39,348 nt of DNA from Pseudomonas sp. RIT623 (GCF_004519305.1 NZ_SOZA01000045.1:1-39348); one strand, 5' to 3'; positions 23,370 to 31,990 are shown, counted from the stretch's first letter. A program made the numbers and translations. The notes: generated by a model from the letters alone, not told the origin.

Positions 23370-24308
23370 TCAACCCAACGCCGTATCGAGGAACATCATC
23401 ACCGCGAACCCGCCCATGAGCCCAAGGGTCGCCGCAGTCTGGTGGCCGTTGCGGTGAGTCTCCGGAATTACCTCGTGGGACACCACGAAGATCATCGCCC
23501 CCGCCGCCAGGCCCATGCTGACCGGGTAGGCCAAGGCAAAGCCGGTGGAAATCCCCAGGCCGATCACCGCCCCCAGCGGTTCCATCAGGCCCGAGCCAAT
23601 CGCCACCAGTGCCGCCTTGAAGTTCGACAGCCCGGTGGCTCGCAGGGCCAGGGCCACGGCCAGGCCTTCGGGGATGTCCTGGATGGCAATGGCGCTGGTC
23701 AGCGGCAAGCCGATATTCATGTCGCCATTGGCGAAGCTCACGCCGATGGCCATGCCTTCCGGCAGGTTGTGCAGGGTGATGGCCAGCACGAACAACCAGA
23801 CCCGGCTCAGGCGCTCGGCCTCTGGGCCGCAAGGGCCGGTGCTTTCATGCTCGTGGGGGGTGAAACGGTCGAGGCCGAGCATCAGCAGCACACCCAGGCC
23901 CATGCCCAGCACCACGGTGAAAGCCGCCGCCGGGCCATTGCCGGTGATTGCACGGGCGGCGTCCAGGCCCGGCAGAATCAGCGAAAACGAACTGGCGGCG
24001 AGCATCATGCCGGCGGCAAAGCCGAGCATCACGTCCTGGGTGCGGGCGTTGACATCGCGCAGGATCACCGCCAGCACCGCGCCCAGCGCCGTGGCGCCGA
24101 AGCCGGACAGGCCGCCGAGCAGGGCCAGGTGCAGGTTATCGGCGTGGTCGCCGTTGACCGCGTTCCAGAGACTCGCCAGCAACAGGGCGATGATCGCCAG
24201 CAGGCTCAGGGCCAGGCCGGCACTGAGCCAGGGAGTGCTCAGCGCCTGTTGGCGCCAGGCGCTGAGCAGGGACGGGGGAGCGGGGCTATGGGCGTGAGCA
24301 GGGGACAT
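23370..24308 (-). CDS. ZIP-family divalent metal (zinc) transporter
   Basis: A 312-residue permease with eight or so helices. The ZIP signatures are present: HNLPEG in the fourth helix, IQDIPEG in the fifth, and SHEVIPETH in the seventh. A His-containing loop (DRFTPHEHES) lies between helices three and four, where ZIP proteins often bind metal, and the N-terminus has HAHSPAP. It would bring Zn2+ or related metals into the cytoplasm. GAGGT stands four bases before ATG 24308. No Zur site was recognised in the 126-bp gap to the divergent PLDc_N gene. Confidence 0.92.
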   Translation of the reverse strand: MSPAHAHSPAPPSLLSAWRQQALSTPWLSAGLALSLLAIIALLLASLWNAVNGDHADNLHLALLGGLSGFGATALGAVLAVILRDVNARTQDVMLGFAAGMMLAASSFSLILPGLDAARAITGNGPAAAFTVVLGMGLGVLLMLGLDRFTPHEHESTGPCGPEAERLSRVWLFVLAITLHNLPEGMAIGVSFANGDMNIGLPLTSAIAIQDIPEGLAVALALRATGLSNFKAALVAIGSGLMEPLGAVIGLGISTGFALAYPVSMGLAAGAMIFVVSHEVIPETHRNGHQTAATLGLMGGFAVMMFLDTALG

Positions 24309-24434
24309 GCGTACCTCGAAACAATGAATGACAGCAGTCTAGACAGTGACCTGCCCAGCTGGCCAAGGATTCCCTTCTATCGCCGCCATAGGCGGCTATG
24401 CTGTGCACCAGGCACATCGCACGGGAGCAGCGAT

Positions 24435-24626
24435 ATGGGTTCTACCTTCAATAGCCTGGTCGGGCTGATCATTCTGGCCCTGGACATCTGGGCGATCCTC
24501 AACGTGCTCAAGAGCAGTGCCGAGGTGGGCATCAAGGTGCTGTGGATCTTGTTGATCGTCCTGTTGCCGGTGTTGGGGCTGATCATCTGGGCCATCGCCG
24601 GACCACGGGGCAATGTGCGTATCTGA
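24435..24626 (+). CDS. small PLDc_N-type membrane protein
   Basis: A 63-residue protein with two membrane helices: SLVGLIILALDIWAILNVL and VLWILLIVLLPVLGLIIWAI, followed by GPRG. The KVLWILLIVLLPVLGLIIWA segment is the typical N-terminal membrane hairpin of cardiolipin synthases (PLDc_N), found alone in many bacteria as a short protein of unknown function. GGGAGC stands upstream of ATG 24435. It is too short to be an enzyme. A GCCGCC-ATA-GGCGGC hairpin lies just upstream (about 24382-24396). Confidence 0.85.
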   Translation: MGSTFNSLVGLIILALDIWAILNVLKSSAEVGIKVLWILLIVLLPVLGLIIWAIAGPRGNVRI

Positions 24627-24784
24627 GGCCTAACTTTGTAAGGACAGGCTGCTCTCGACAAAATTTTCACACTCGATTTTTGAAAATCCGCGCCGCACAA
24701 TGCGGCCTTGGTTGGACGGTCGCACCTCAGGCTGCAGGCGACTCTCGCCTTCCCGCAAACCGCAATCCTAGGATCTCTCCATTC

Positions 24785-26860
24785 ATGGCTAACACGGACG
24801 CCTTGAAGCAACAGGGTGCGCGAGGCTCGTTCTCGCCGACCCTGAAATCCCACCTGGCCTACACGCTGCTCAGCGGCCTGGTGATCATGCTGATGCTCAG
24901 CCTGGTGCGCCTGGCGCTGCTGGTCTACAACAGCGACATGGTCGGCGACACCCCCACCGCCACGGTTGCCGAAGGCTTCTTCAACGGCCTGCGCTTCGAC
25001 CTGCGGGTGGTGGTATACATCAGCATTCCGCTGCTGCTGGCACTGCTCAGCCCCTGGCTGATGGCCCGCCGTGGCTTTTTCCGCCTCTGGCTGACGCTCG
25101 CCTCCAGCGTGGTGATGTTCCTCGGCCTGATGGAGATGGACTTCTACCGTGAGTTCCACCAGCGGTTGAACGGCCTGGTGTTCCAGTACATCCAGGAAGA
25201 TCCCAAGACGGTGCTGAGCATGCTCTGGTATGGCTTCCCCGTGGTCCGCTACCTGCTGGCCTGGCTGATCGGCACCTGGCTGTTGAGTCTGCTGTTCAAG
25301 GGCATCGATCGCATGACCCGTGGCACGGCGGCTGCCGCTGGTGGCGCCAGCCGTGCGCTGGCGCCGTGGTATGGCCGTTTGGCGGTGTTCATGGTGGTGC
25401 TGCTGGTGGCGGTGGTCGCTGCCCGTGGCACCTTGCGCCAGGGCCCGCCGATGCGCTGGGGCGACGCCTTCACCACCGACTCGAACTTCGTCAATCAGCT
25501 CGGCCTCAACGGCACCCTGACCCTGATCGATGCCGCCAAGAGCCGCTTCGGCGAAGACCGCGCCAACATCTGGAAGCCCGTGCTCGACCAGGCGCTGGCC
25601 ACCCAGACCGTGCGCGAGCAACTGCTGACCGCCAACGACACACTGGTCGATGCCGACGAGGCTCCTGTGCGCCGTGATTTCCTGCCGCCAGAAAAGAACA
25701 CCCTGGCGATCAAGAACGTCGTGGTGATCTTGATGGAGAGCTTCGCCGGCCACTCGGTGGGCGCCCTGGGCAGCGATGCCAACATCACCCCGTACTTCGA
25801 CAAGCTGGCCAAGGAAGGCCTGCTGTTCGACCGCTTCTTTTCCAATGGCACCCATACCCACCAGGGGATGTTCGCCACCATGGCCTGCTTCCCCAACCTG
25901 CCAGGCTTCGAGTACCTGATGCAGACCCCCGAGGGCGGCCACAAGCTGTCCGGCCTGCCGGCGTTGCTCAGCGCCCGGGACTACGACGATGTCTACGTGT
26001 ACAACGGCGACTTCGCCTGGGACAACCAGTCCGGGTTCTTCGGCAACCAGGGCATGACCACCTTCATCGGCCGCAATGATTTCGTCGACCCAGTGTTCTC
26101 CGACCCGACCTGGGGCGTGTCCGATCAGGACATGTTCGACCGGGGTAACCAGGAGTTGGCCAAGCACGACGGCAAGAAACCGATCTACGCGCTGCTGCAG
26201 ACCCTCTCCAACCACACGCCGTACGCCTTGCCCACCGAGTTGCCGGTGGAGAAGGTCAGCGGCCACGGCCGCTTGGACGAACACCTCACCGCCATGCGTT
26301 ATTCCGACTGGGCGCTGGGCCAGTTCTTCGAGAAGGCGCGCAAGGAGCCTTATTTCAAGGACACCTTGTTCGTCATCGTCGGCGACCATGGTTTTGGCAA
26401 CAACCAGCAGGTCACCGAGCTGGACCTGGGGCGCTTCAACGTGCCGCTGTTGTTGATTGCCCCCGGCATCCAGGAGAAATTCGGCGCGGTCAACCATACC
26501 GTCGGCACCCAGGTCGACATCGTGCCGACCATCATGGGCCGCCTGGGCGGCCATGCCCGCCACCAGTGCTGGGGCCGCGACTTGCTCAACCTGCCCGAGG
26601 GCGACCAGGGCGTGGGCATGATCAAGCCCTCCGGCAGCGAGCAGATCGTCGGACTGGTGCAGGGCGACCGGATCCTCATCGAGTCCAAGGACATGACCCC
26701 GCGCCTGTACCGCTATCAGCTGGGCCGCGAGTTCAAGGCCGAACTGATCGAAAGCCCGGACCAGCCGGACATGCTCAAAAGGCTCGAGGCCTATATCCAG
26801 ACCGCGACCAAGAGCCTGCTGGACAACACCGCCGGTGTCGTCCACGGCACGCCGAAGTAA
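24785..26860 (+). CDS. LTA synthase-type membrane sulfatase/phosphotransferase
   Basis: A 691-residue inner-membrane protein: five N-terminal helices within residues 1-215, then a large periplasmic sulfatase-fold domain. The metal-binding VVVILMESFAGHS, a nucleophile region SNGTHTHQGM (T356/T358) and the metal ligands of VIVGDHGFGN and NHTPYA match the LtaS/MdoB (OpgB) superfamily. Gram-negative members move phosphoglycerol or phosphoethanolamine head groups onto glucans or lipids; periplasmic glucan modification is a reasonable guess here. ATG 24785 is the first in the frame after the leader; AGGA lies 11 bases upstream. A strong terminator follows the gene. Confidence 0.9.
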   Translation: MANTDALKQQGARGSFSPTLKSHLAYTLLSGLVIMLMLSLVRLALLVYNSDMVGDTPTATVAEGFFNGLRFDLRVVVYISIPLLLALLSPWLMARRGFFRLWLTLASSVVMFLGLMEMDFYREFHQRLNGLVFQYIQEDPKTVLSMLWYGFPVVRYLLAWLIGTWLLSLLFKGIDRMTRGTAAAAGGASRALAPWYGRLAVFMVVLLVAVVAARGTLRQGPPMRWGDAFTTDSNFVNQLGLNGTLTLIDAAKSRFGEDRANIWKPVLDQALATQTVREQLLTANDTLVDADEAPVRRDFLPPEKNTLAIKNVVVILMESFAGHSVGALGSDANITPYFDKLAKEGLLFDRFFSNGTHTHQGMFATMACFPNLPGFEYLMQTPEGGHKLSGLPALLSARDYDDVYVYNGDFAWDNQSGFFGNQGMTTFIGRNDFVDPVFSDPTWGVSDQDMFDRGNQELAKHDGKKPIYALLQTLSNHTPYALPTELPVEKVSGHGRLDEHLTAMRYSDWALGQFFEKARKEPYFKDTLFVIVGDHGFGNNQQVTELDLGRFNVPLLLIAPGIQEKFGAVNHTVGTQVDIVPTIMGRLGGHARHQCWGRDLLNLPEGDQGVGMIKPSGSEQIVGLVQGDRILIESKDMTPRLYRYQLGREFKAELIESPDQPDMLKRLEAYIQTATKSLLDNTAGVVHGTPK

Positions 26861-26880
26861 GCCGGCCGCCGTCATGAACA

Positions 26881-26908
26881 AGCCCGCCGTTGCCCGGCGG
26901 GCTTTTTT
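26881..26908 (+). terminator. rho-independent terminator of LTA synthase-type gene
   Basis: AGCCCGCCG, 5-nt loop, CGGCGGGCT, then TTTTT; 20 bp after the stop codon. Confidence 0.93.
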
Positions 26909-27001
26909 CATGGTGTTTGATGCGCCCGGCTGAACATCGTCTGCTGCCCATGGTCAAGCTAGTACGGAGTGTCATTCACCGTTTCCAGCGAGGGCTGATC
27001 G

Positions 27002-27238
27002 ATGAAAGCGTGGGAAGTCAGCTTTGCCAACCAGAAGGGCGAACCGCAAACCCTGCTGCTCAACGCCGAGCAGTGCCCCAGCGAGGAAGATGCCGCACGG
27101 GCGATTCGCTCGCGGCTGTTTCCATTGATGGACGAGCTGGACCTCAACGACTTCCAGGACCGCAGTTATTCCCCTACGGCACGCTGGCTCAAGGAGCAGA
27201 GCGGGGTGATCATCACCACCATCCGTGAAGCGCCCTGA
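27002..27238 (+). CDS. conserved small hypothetical protein
   Basis: A 78-residue soluble protein (MKAWEVSFANQKGEPQTLLL...). It is predicted alpha/beta, with two acidic stretches (PSEEDAAR, MDELDLNDFQD). GAGGG lies upstream of ATG 27002, after the terminator of the preceding gene. I remember similar short genes in other Pseudomonas genomes but no function. Its start and codon pattern support a real gene. Confidence 0.65.
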   Translation: MKAWEVSFANQKGEPQTLLLNAEQCPSEEDAARAIRSRLFPLMDELDLNDFQDRSYSPTARWLKEQSGVIITTIREAP

Positions 27239-27423
27239 AGGAGTCTGTCTGGCGTAGTGCCTGTACAGGCGCTACGCTGCAATGAGGCGCCGGTCTTCTC
27301 TGCGGGCCGCCGCCGTTTACATTCGCGTCTCGCAATCCGCTCGTAATGTCAGGCATGACCTTGTTGCCAGGCAGGTGCGTTGTGCACGGAAAGTCTATCC
27401 ATTGCTTTGCAGGAGGACGTTTC

Positions 27424-27756
27424 ATGAGCAGCTCGAACGACGATATCAGCAGCAGCGTCCTGCGCCAGATGAAAGCTGGCGGTTTCGATTTCACCCGCAT
27501 CCATCCCATCGAGTTCTATGCCGTGTTCCCCGACGAAGTCGGTGCGCGCCGGGCGGCTGGGCAGTTTCGCGGCGAGTCGCTCAACGCCCAGGTGAGCGAG
27601 CGTGACGACGGCGCCTGGCACCTGGAACTGAGCAAGGTCATGTACGCCACCCATGGTGGTATCGGCGCTTTCGAGCAGGCTTTCGAACTGGTCGTGTCGC
27701 CTTATGGCGGCGAGGTCGAGGGCTGGGGCGTCAAGCAGGAACGGCCCATCGCCTAG
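27424..27756 (+). CDS. rraB: ribonuclease E inhibitor RraB family protein
   Basis: A 110-residue protein of the RraB (YjgD) type, short and acidic. Key segments are VLRQMKAGGFDFTRIHPIEF, ARRAAGQFRG and a C-terminal EGWGVKQERPIA. RraB binds RNase E and changes which transcripts it cuts; E. coli RraB is somewhat longer. AGGAGG seven bases before ATG 27424 sets the start, and the in-frame upstream extension to 27346 is not supported. A REP cluster follows it. Assignment is by family; an antitoxin-like or other role has not been excluded. Confidence 0.85.
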   Translation: MSSSNDDISSSVLRQMKAGGFDFTRIHPIEFYAVFPDEVGARRAAGQFRGESLNAQVSERDDGAWHLELSKVMYATHGGIGAFEQAFELVVSPYGGEVEGWGVKQERPIA

Positions 27757-27772
27757 AATGGCACCGGCAAGT

Positions 27773-27930
27773 CGATTGCAGCGTGCTTCAGGCCCGTAGG
27801 AGCCAGCTTGCTGGCGAACCAGGCAGCGCGGTGGATGGTACCGGCGATGCCGGTGTTCGCCGGCAAGCCGGCTCCTACGCGATTGCAGCGTGCTTTGGAC
27901 CCGTTGCTGGCGAACCAGGCACCTACGGGT
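27773..27930. repeat. REP element with partial 107-bp tandem copy (class B)
   Basis: CGATTGCAGCGTGCTT occurs at 27773 and 27880, 107 bp apart, each followed by a REP head. The first unit is complete (27795-27879, palindromic ends CGTAGGAGCCAGC and GCTCCTACG); the second is truncated. The period is almost that of the array at 22961-23317. Confidence 0.8.
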
Positions 27931-28729
27931 GGACCTTGCGTCCGGCCATGTGCCCCAGGTAGGCCAGCAGGGCATCGAGCTCCTGCTCGTTCAGCACCTG
28001 CGGGGCAAACCCGGGCATTTTTGCCTGGGGCCACTGGCGCAAGCTTTGCGGGTCGCGGATGTACTGGCGCAGGAACGCCGGCTGGAAATACTCGGTTGGG
28101 TTGTGCGGCAGGTTCAGGTCCGGGCCGAATTGCGCATCACCTGCGCCATTGAGCCGGTGGCAGGCCAGGCAGTTCTGCTGGAACAGGGCGAAACCTTGGC
28201 GCACCGGGTCGTTGGCCGCCAGCGCCGGGTCGGGCAGCAGGGCCGGAAAGCGCGCTTCGACCGGGGGCAGCCGGCGAATGGTGGCGATCTGGAACGGCCA
28301 CTGTTCGGGGCGGATGCCGCTGGCCTGCGGGTTGTGCCAGACCAGGTAGAACGGCCCGGCCCCCGGCTTGCCCTTGGCCAGTGGTGGCCAGGGCTGGCTG
28401 GGGTCCTCGATGGCCAGCCAAGCCTGGGCCGGCCCAGCCTGCAACAAGGGGCCGGCAGGCATTTCCGCGGCAAAACCGTCCAGCGCCACGGCCTGCAGGT
28501 GATCGCCCGGTTGCACGCCCTCGAGCAGCACGGCCAGGGGAATGGCGCGGTAGTGCATGGCGCGCTTGTAGGCAACGTCTTGCTCGACCCTGAGGTCGCG
28601 GGTTTGCGGGTGGGCGAGCAGTTGCGCGGTTTGCCACTGGCGGCTGCCACCCTCGAGCTTCAGGGTCAGTTGCGCTGCCGACAGCGGCAAGGCGAACAAC
28701 AGGCAGAGCAGGGTGAGGCACAGGCGCAT
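27923..28729 (-). CDS. periplasmic c-type cytochrome protein
   Basis: A 268-residue exported protein: signal peptide (1-19, ending LSAA), an N-terminal domain of about 140 residues without recognisable cofactor ligands (LKLEGGSRQWQTAQLLAH and similar), then a C-terminal class I cytochrome c domain. The haem site is C187-L-A-C190-H191, and the likely axial Met is M238 in KMPGF. Such proteins pass electrons in the periplasm; the N-terminal domain resembles molybdopterin-oxidoreductase-type folds only loosely. ATG 28729 follows GGAG seven bases upstream; TTG 28735 is rejected. The 31-residue peptide gene lies 65 bp upstream on the same strand. Confidence 0.87.
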   Translation of the reverse strand: MRLCLTLLCLLFALPLSAAQLTLKLEGGSRQWQTAQLLAHPQTRDLRVEQDVAYKRAMHYRAIPLAVLLEGVQPGDHLQAVALDGFAAEMPAGPLLQAGPAQAWLAIEDPSQPWPPLAKGKPGAGPFYLVWHNPQASGIRPEQWPFQIATIRRLPPVEARFPALLPDPALAANDPVRQGFALFQQNCLACHRLNGAGDAQFGPDLNLPHNPTEYFQPAFLRQYIRDPQSLRQWPQAKMPGFAPQVLNEQELDALLAYLGHMAGRKVHP

Positions 28730-28794
28730 GGGCAATCTCCAACCGTCAGGGCTGGCAGATTACCTGCGCATGGGCGGCCAGGGCCACTGCCGTT

Positions 28795-28890
28795 TCAGCC
28801 GAACAACCGGGTAAGGTTGGGCAGGATCAGCAGCAGCGTCGTGGCGAAGAGAATGAGCCCGGCTTGGCGTACTTTCGATTGTCTGAACAT
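28795..28890 (-). CDS. 31-residue single-helix membrane peptide
   Basis: The peptide reads MFRQSKVRQAGLILFATTLL at the start and ends LLILPNLTRLFG. It has a basic N-terminus and one hydrophobic helix (about 10-25). AGGCGG stands close before ATG 28890. It lies directly upstream of the cytochrome gene on the same strand and could be cotranscribed with it. I have the impression that almost identical peptides occur in other Pseudomonas genomes, but this is memory, not a search. Function unknown; it is too short for standard gene callers. Confidence 0.65.
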   Translation of the reverse strand: MFRQSKVRQAGLILFATTLLLILPNLTRLFG

Positions 28891-29256
28891 GGCGGACCGC
28901 CTTCTTGTTGTTATTCCTGAATAACCCTTGGCTTCCTTGTCGCACGTCGGGTCGATCGCAGTGGCTTGGTGAAACGCCGAACCTGCTTGCCTCGTGTGTC
29001 TGGATATACAACCAACAGTAGGGCCCGCGTCATCCCTGATTCAGAACCCTTTGTTCTAAGCAAATTGTGGCAAATTTCCGAGTGATTTAAGGCCACTGGC
29101 CACCCCGCTGGCGTGCTTGGGCTAGACGAGTGCGCGGCCAGGGTTACCGAGGGTTACAGGGCCTACCGTCCGTCTGGATATGCTACTTGCTTGTACTGGT
29201 TTTTCGCGTCAGTCTCTACAGCAAATCCCACCCACATGTCGTTCAGGACTACCCCT
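28891..29256. other. 366-bp gap with no gene recognised
   Basis: It contains the divergent control region of the 31-residue peptide gene and the amidotransferase gene. A frame from 29113 could extend the amidotransferase by 48 residues, but that stretch has no ribosome-binding site or conserved features. A short TGGCCACTGGCCA-like palindrome lies around 29091-29103. Nothing else was identified. Confidence 0.5.
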
Positions 29257-29982
29257 ATGTCGTTACGCATCTGCATCCTTGAAACCGATGTCCTGCGGCC
29301 GGAGTTGATCGCGCAGTATCAGGGCTACGGCAGGATGTTCGAGCAGCTGTTTTCGCGCCAGCCGATCGCCGCCGAGTTTGACGTGTACAACGTGATGAAC
29401 GGCGAATACCCGGCCGAGAGCGAACGGTTCGATGCGTACCTGGTGACGGGCAGCAAGGCTGACTCGTTCGGCGACGACCCATGGATCCAGACCCTCAAGG
29501 CCTACCTGCGCAAACTCTACGAGCGTGGCGAGAAGTTGCTGGGCGTGTGTTTCGGCCATCAGTTGCTGGCCCTGACCCTGGGCGGCAAGGCCGAGCGCGC
29601 CGACAAGGGCTGGGGCGTGGGCATCCACCGCTACAGCCTGGCTGCCCATGCACCGTGGATGGACCCGCAGGTATCCGAGCTGACCCTGCTGATCAGCCAC
29701 CAGGACCAGGTCACCGAGCTGCCCGAAGGGGCCACGGTGATTGCCTCCAGCGACTTCTGTCCGAACGCGGCGTATCACATCGGTGACCAGGTGCTGTGCT
29801 TCCAGGGGCATCCGGAGTTCGTCCACGATTACTCGCGGGCGCTGCTCGATGCGCGGCAGGCTTCCCTGGGGGCAGAGGTGTACACCAAGGCAGTGGCCAG
29901 CCTGGCCAGCGAACACCAGGGGGATCTGGTGGGCGAGTGGATGCTGCGCTTCATTCAGCAGCCCGGTAGTCGCATGATCTGA
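29257..29982 (+). CDS. class I glutamine amidotransferase-like protein
   Basis: A 241-residue protein of the GuaA-type GATase fold. The catalytic Cys (C98 in LGVCFGHQLLA) and the His-x-Glu pair (H185, E187 in CFQGHPEF) are in place, with the expected ISHQDQV segment near 147-153. No synthetase domain is attached; free-standing members act with a partner or hydrolyse gamma-glutamyl compounds. AGGA eight bases before ATG 29257 supports this start over ATG 29236. The gene is monocistronic and faces corA. Confidence 0.9.
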   Translation: MSLRICILETDVLRPELIAQYQGYGRMFEQLFSRQPIAAEFDVYNVMNGEYPAESERFDAYLVTGSKADSFGDDPWIQTLKAYLRKLYERGEKLLGVCFGHQLLALTLGGKAERADKGWGVGIHRYSLAAHAPWMDPQVSELTLLISHQDQVTELPEGATVIASSDFCPNAAYHIGDQVLCFQGHPEFVHDYSRALLDARQASLGAEVYTKAVASLASEHQGDLVGEWMLRFIQQPGSRMI

Positions 29983-30021
29983 GATCCACGTTGACTGAGC
30001 CCGCTCCCACGTTCCTTGGCG

Positions 30022-30993
30022 TTACAACCAACCCGAGCGCTTGAAGCTGTAATACAGCCCCGAACAGCCCAGGCCGATCACCCCCAGCACGGTGAAGTAG
30101 CCGTAGTGCCAGCCCAGCTCGGGCATGTTCTGGAAGTTCATCCCGTAGATCCCGGCAATCGCCGTGGGGAACGCCAGGATCGCCGCCCAGGCGGCGAACT
30201 TGCGCTGGGTGATGCTTTGTCGCGAGGCCTCCAGCAACATGCCGATCTCGATGGTCTGGCTGGCGATGTCGCGAATCCCGGCGAGGTCTTCCATCTGCCG
30301 GGTCACGTGGATCTGCACATCGCGAAAATACGGGCGCATGTTCTTGTCGATGAACGGGAAGCTCAGGCGCTGCAGCTCCTCGCTGACCTCGACCATCGGC
30401 GCCACGTAGCGACGCAGGCGCAGGATGTCGCGGCGCAGGCTGTGCAGGCGCTGGATGTCCTCTTCCTGCAGCGAGTTGCTCAGCACGCTCTGCTCCAGCT
30501 CTTCGATCTCGCCGTGGATGGCCTCGCTGACCGGCTGGTAGTTCTCGGTGACGAAGTCGAGCAGGGCGTAAAGCACGAAGTCTTCGCCATGCTCGAGCAG
30601 CAGCGGGCGCGCTTCGCAGCGTTGGCGCACCAGGGCGTAGGACTTCGAATGGCCGTTGCGGCAGGTGATGATGTAGCCGTTGCCGGCGAAGATATGGGTC
30701 TCGATGAACTCGAGCTTGCCTTCATGGCGCACCGGCGAGTAGGTGACGATGAACAGCGCGTCGCCGAAGGTCTCGAGCTTCGGCCGGCTGTGCTTCTCCA
30801 GGGCGTCCTCGATGGCCAGTTCGTGCAGGCCGAACTGGCGCTGCAGGTTGGCCAGTTCCTCGGCGTTGGGCTCTTCCAGGCCGATCCACACGAAGTGTCC
30901 GGGCTTGCGTGCCCATTCGGCGCCCTCATCGAGGCTGATGTTGGTGACCTTCCTGCCGGCGCTGTACACCGCCGCGGCGACGACTCGACCCAT
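30022..30993 (-). CDS. corA: CorA-type magnesium/cobalt transporter
   Basis: A 323-residue protein: a large N-terminal cytoplasmic alpha/beta domain with long helices (LQRQFGLHELAIEDALEKHS early on), then two C-terminal membrane helices. The pore signature YGMNFQNMPEL follows the first helix, with a basic C-terminal tail (FKRSGWL). CorA forms a pentamer in the inner membrane and imports Mg2+, Co2+ or Ni2+ along the gradient. The ATG at 30993 is in the right place by family alignment although its ribosome-binding site (CGGA) is weak; the frame to 31158 lacks support. Confidence 0.95.
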   Translation of the reverse strand: MGRVVAAAVYSAGRKVTNISLDEGAEWARKPGHFVWIGLEEPNAEELANLQRQFGLHELAIEDALEKHSRPKLETFGDALFIVTYSPVRHEGKLEFIETHIFAGNGYIITCRNGHSKSYALVRQRCEARPLLLEHGEDFVLYALLDFVTENYQPVSEAIHGEIEELEQSVLSNSLQEEDIQRLHSLRRDILRLRRYVAPMVEVSEELQRLSFPFIDKNMRPYFRDVQIHVTRQMEDLAGIRDIASQTIEIGMLLEASRQSITQRKFAAWAAILAFPTAIAGIYGMNFQNMPELGWHYGYFTVLGVIGLGCSGLYYSFKRSGWL

Positions 30994-31097
30994 GGTTGTC
31001 CGCTTGTCTGGTTGAACACCCAGACAGCTTGGGCTGTGTCGCGCGGCAGGGCAACCTGTCGCGCATGAAGAAATGCGCGGTTTGGCCAAGCCTGCGG

Positions 31098-31817
31098 TTA
31101 TTGGCTGGTGACTTCGCTTTCCATATGGTCGATGCAATGCTGCATCTGGTTGCGGCACTGCTCGATCAACGCCGGCAGGTCCTGCTGGGTCAGGCCGGCG
31201 GTGGCGATGGGGGCCAGGGAGCGGACGATCACCGTGCGCTGGCGCCAGCTATTGAGGCCCAGGCGCTGCGAATAGCGGCTGACGCACACCGGCACGATCG
31301 GCACGCCGGCCTCCACCGCCATGTGGAAGGCGCCCTTCTTGAATGGCAGCAGGTGTTCACCTGGGTTGCGCGTGCCTTCGGGGAAGATCCAGATCGAGGT
31401 GTCGTCGCGCAGGGTCCGGGTGGTGGCCTGCATGGCCTTGCGTGCCTGGTAGGCGTTCTTGCGGTCGACCAGCACGTTGCCGCCAAGCCAGAACAACTGG
31501 CCGAACAGCGGGATCCAGCCCAGGCTCTTCTTGCCGATGGCCACGGTGCGGCGCGGCACCACCTGGCCGAGGATGAACAGGTCGTAGTTGGATTGGTGGT
31601 TGGCGATGATCACGCAGCCGGGCGGCTGGTCCCACAACGGGCCGACCTCGGCCTTGACCTTGATGCGCATGAACCAGGCGGCTGGCACGCTGTACAGGCG
31701 CGCGAACAGGCGGCTGTTGTCAGGGTTGAACGGGCGCAGCAGGCCGATCACCAGGCCGACGACACCGACGAACAGGAAATGCAGCGCCAGCAGGAGCATG
31801 CGAAACAGATAGAGCAT
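31098..31817 (-). CDS. plsC: 1-acyl-sn-glycerol-3-phosphate acyltransferase (PlsC type)
   Basis: A 239-residue membrane-bound acyltransferase. The HX4D catalytic motif is NHQSNYD (H74-D79), and the substrate-binding FPEGTR is at 145-150. The N-terminal helix (LYLFRMLLLALHFLFVG) and the IPLFGQLFWLGGNVLVDR block are typical of PlsC, which adds the second acyl chain in phosphatidic acid synthesis. Pseudomonads carry several paralogues, so the symbol is by family. The start could be ATG 31817 or GTG 31829; neither has a good ribosome-binding site and I prefer the ATG. It lies 104 bp from corA on the same strand. Confidence 0.9.
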   Translation of the reverse strand: MLYLFRMLLLALHFLFVGVVGLVIGLLRPFNPDNSRLFARLYSVPAAWFMRIKVKAEVGPLWDQPPGCVIIANHQSNYDLFILGQVVPRRTVAIGKKSLGWIPLFGQLFWLGGNVLVDRKNAYQARKAMQATTRTLRDDTSIWIFPEGTRNPGEHLLPFKKGAFHMAVEAGVPIVPVCVSRYSQRLGLNSWRQRTVIVRSLAPIATAGLTQQDLPALIEQCRNQMQHCIDHMESEVTSQ

Positions 31818-31912
31818 GGTACGACTCACACCAGACAGTCGCCGCGCAGTGTACGGGTGTGCACTGGCTGGGGCAAACCTTGGTGTGGCATAGGAGCTTG
31901 GCCATGGCTTTC

Positions 31913-31956
31913 TGTAGGAGCGGCCTTGTGTCGCGAAAGGGCCGCATAGCGGCCCC
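31913..31956. repeat. single REP half (class A)
   Basis: TGTAGGAGCGGCCTTGTGTC followed by GCGAAAGGGCCGC, one arm without its inverted partner, near the 3' end of the crotonase gene. Confidence 0.85.
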
Positions 31957-31990
31957 AGGATTCGTGCATCAAGTTGATATAGCCAGGGCC

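Noticed and set aside
24377..26911. 844-codon open frame on the minus strand
   Set aside because: It is the antisense shadow of the LTA synthase-type gene and neighbours; the peptide is rich in His, Gln, Val and Gly as expected of GC-rich antisense frames and has no recognisable domain.
29113..29256. 48-residue N-terminal extension of the amidotransferase
   Set aside because: Family proteins begin near MSLRICILE, and AGGA is placed properly only for ATG 29257.
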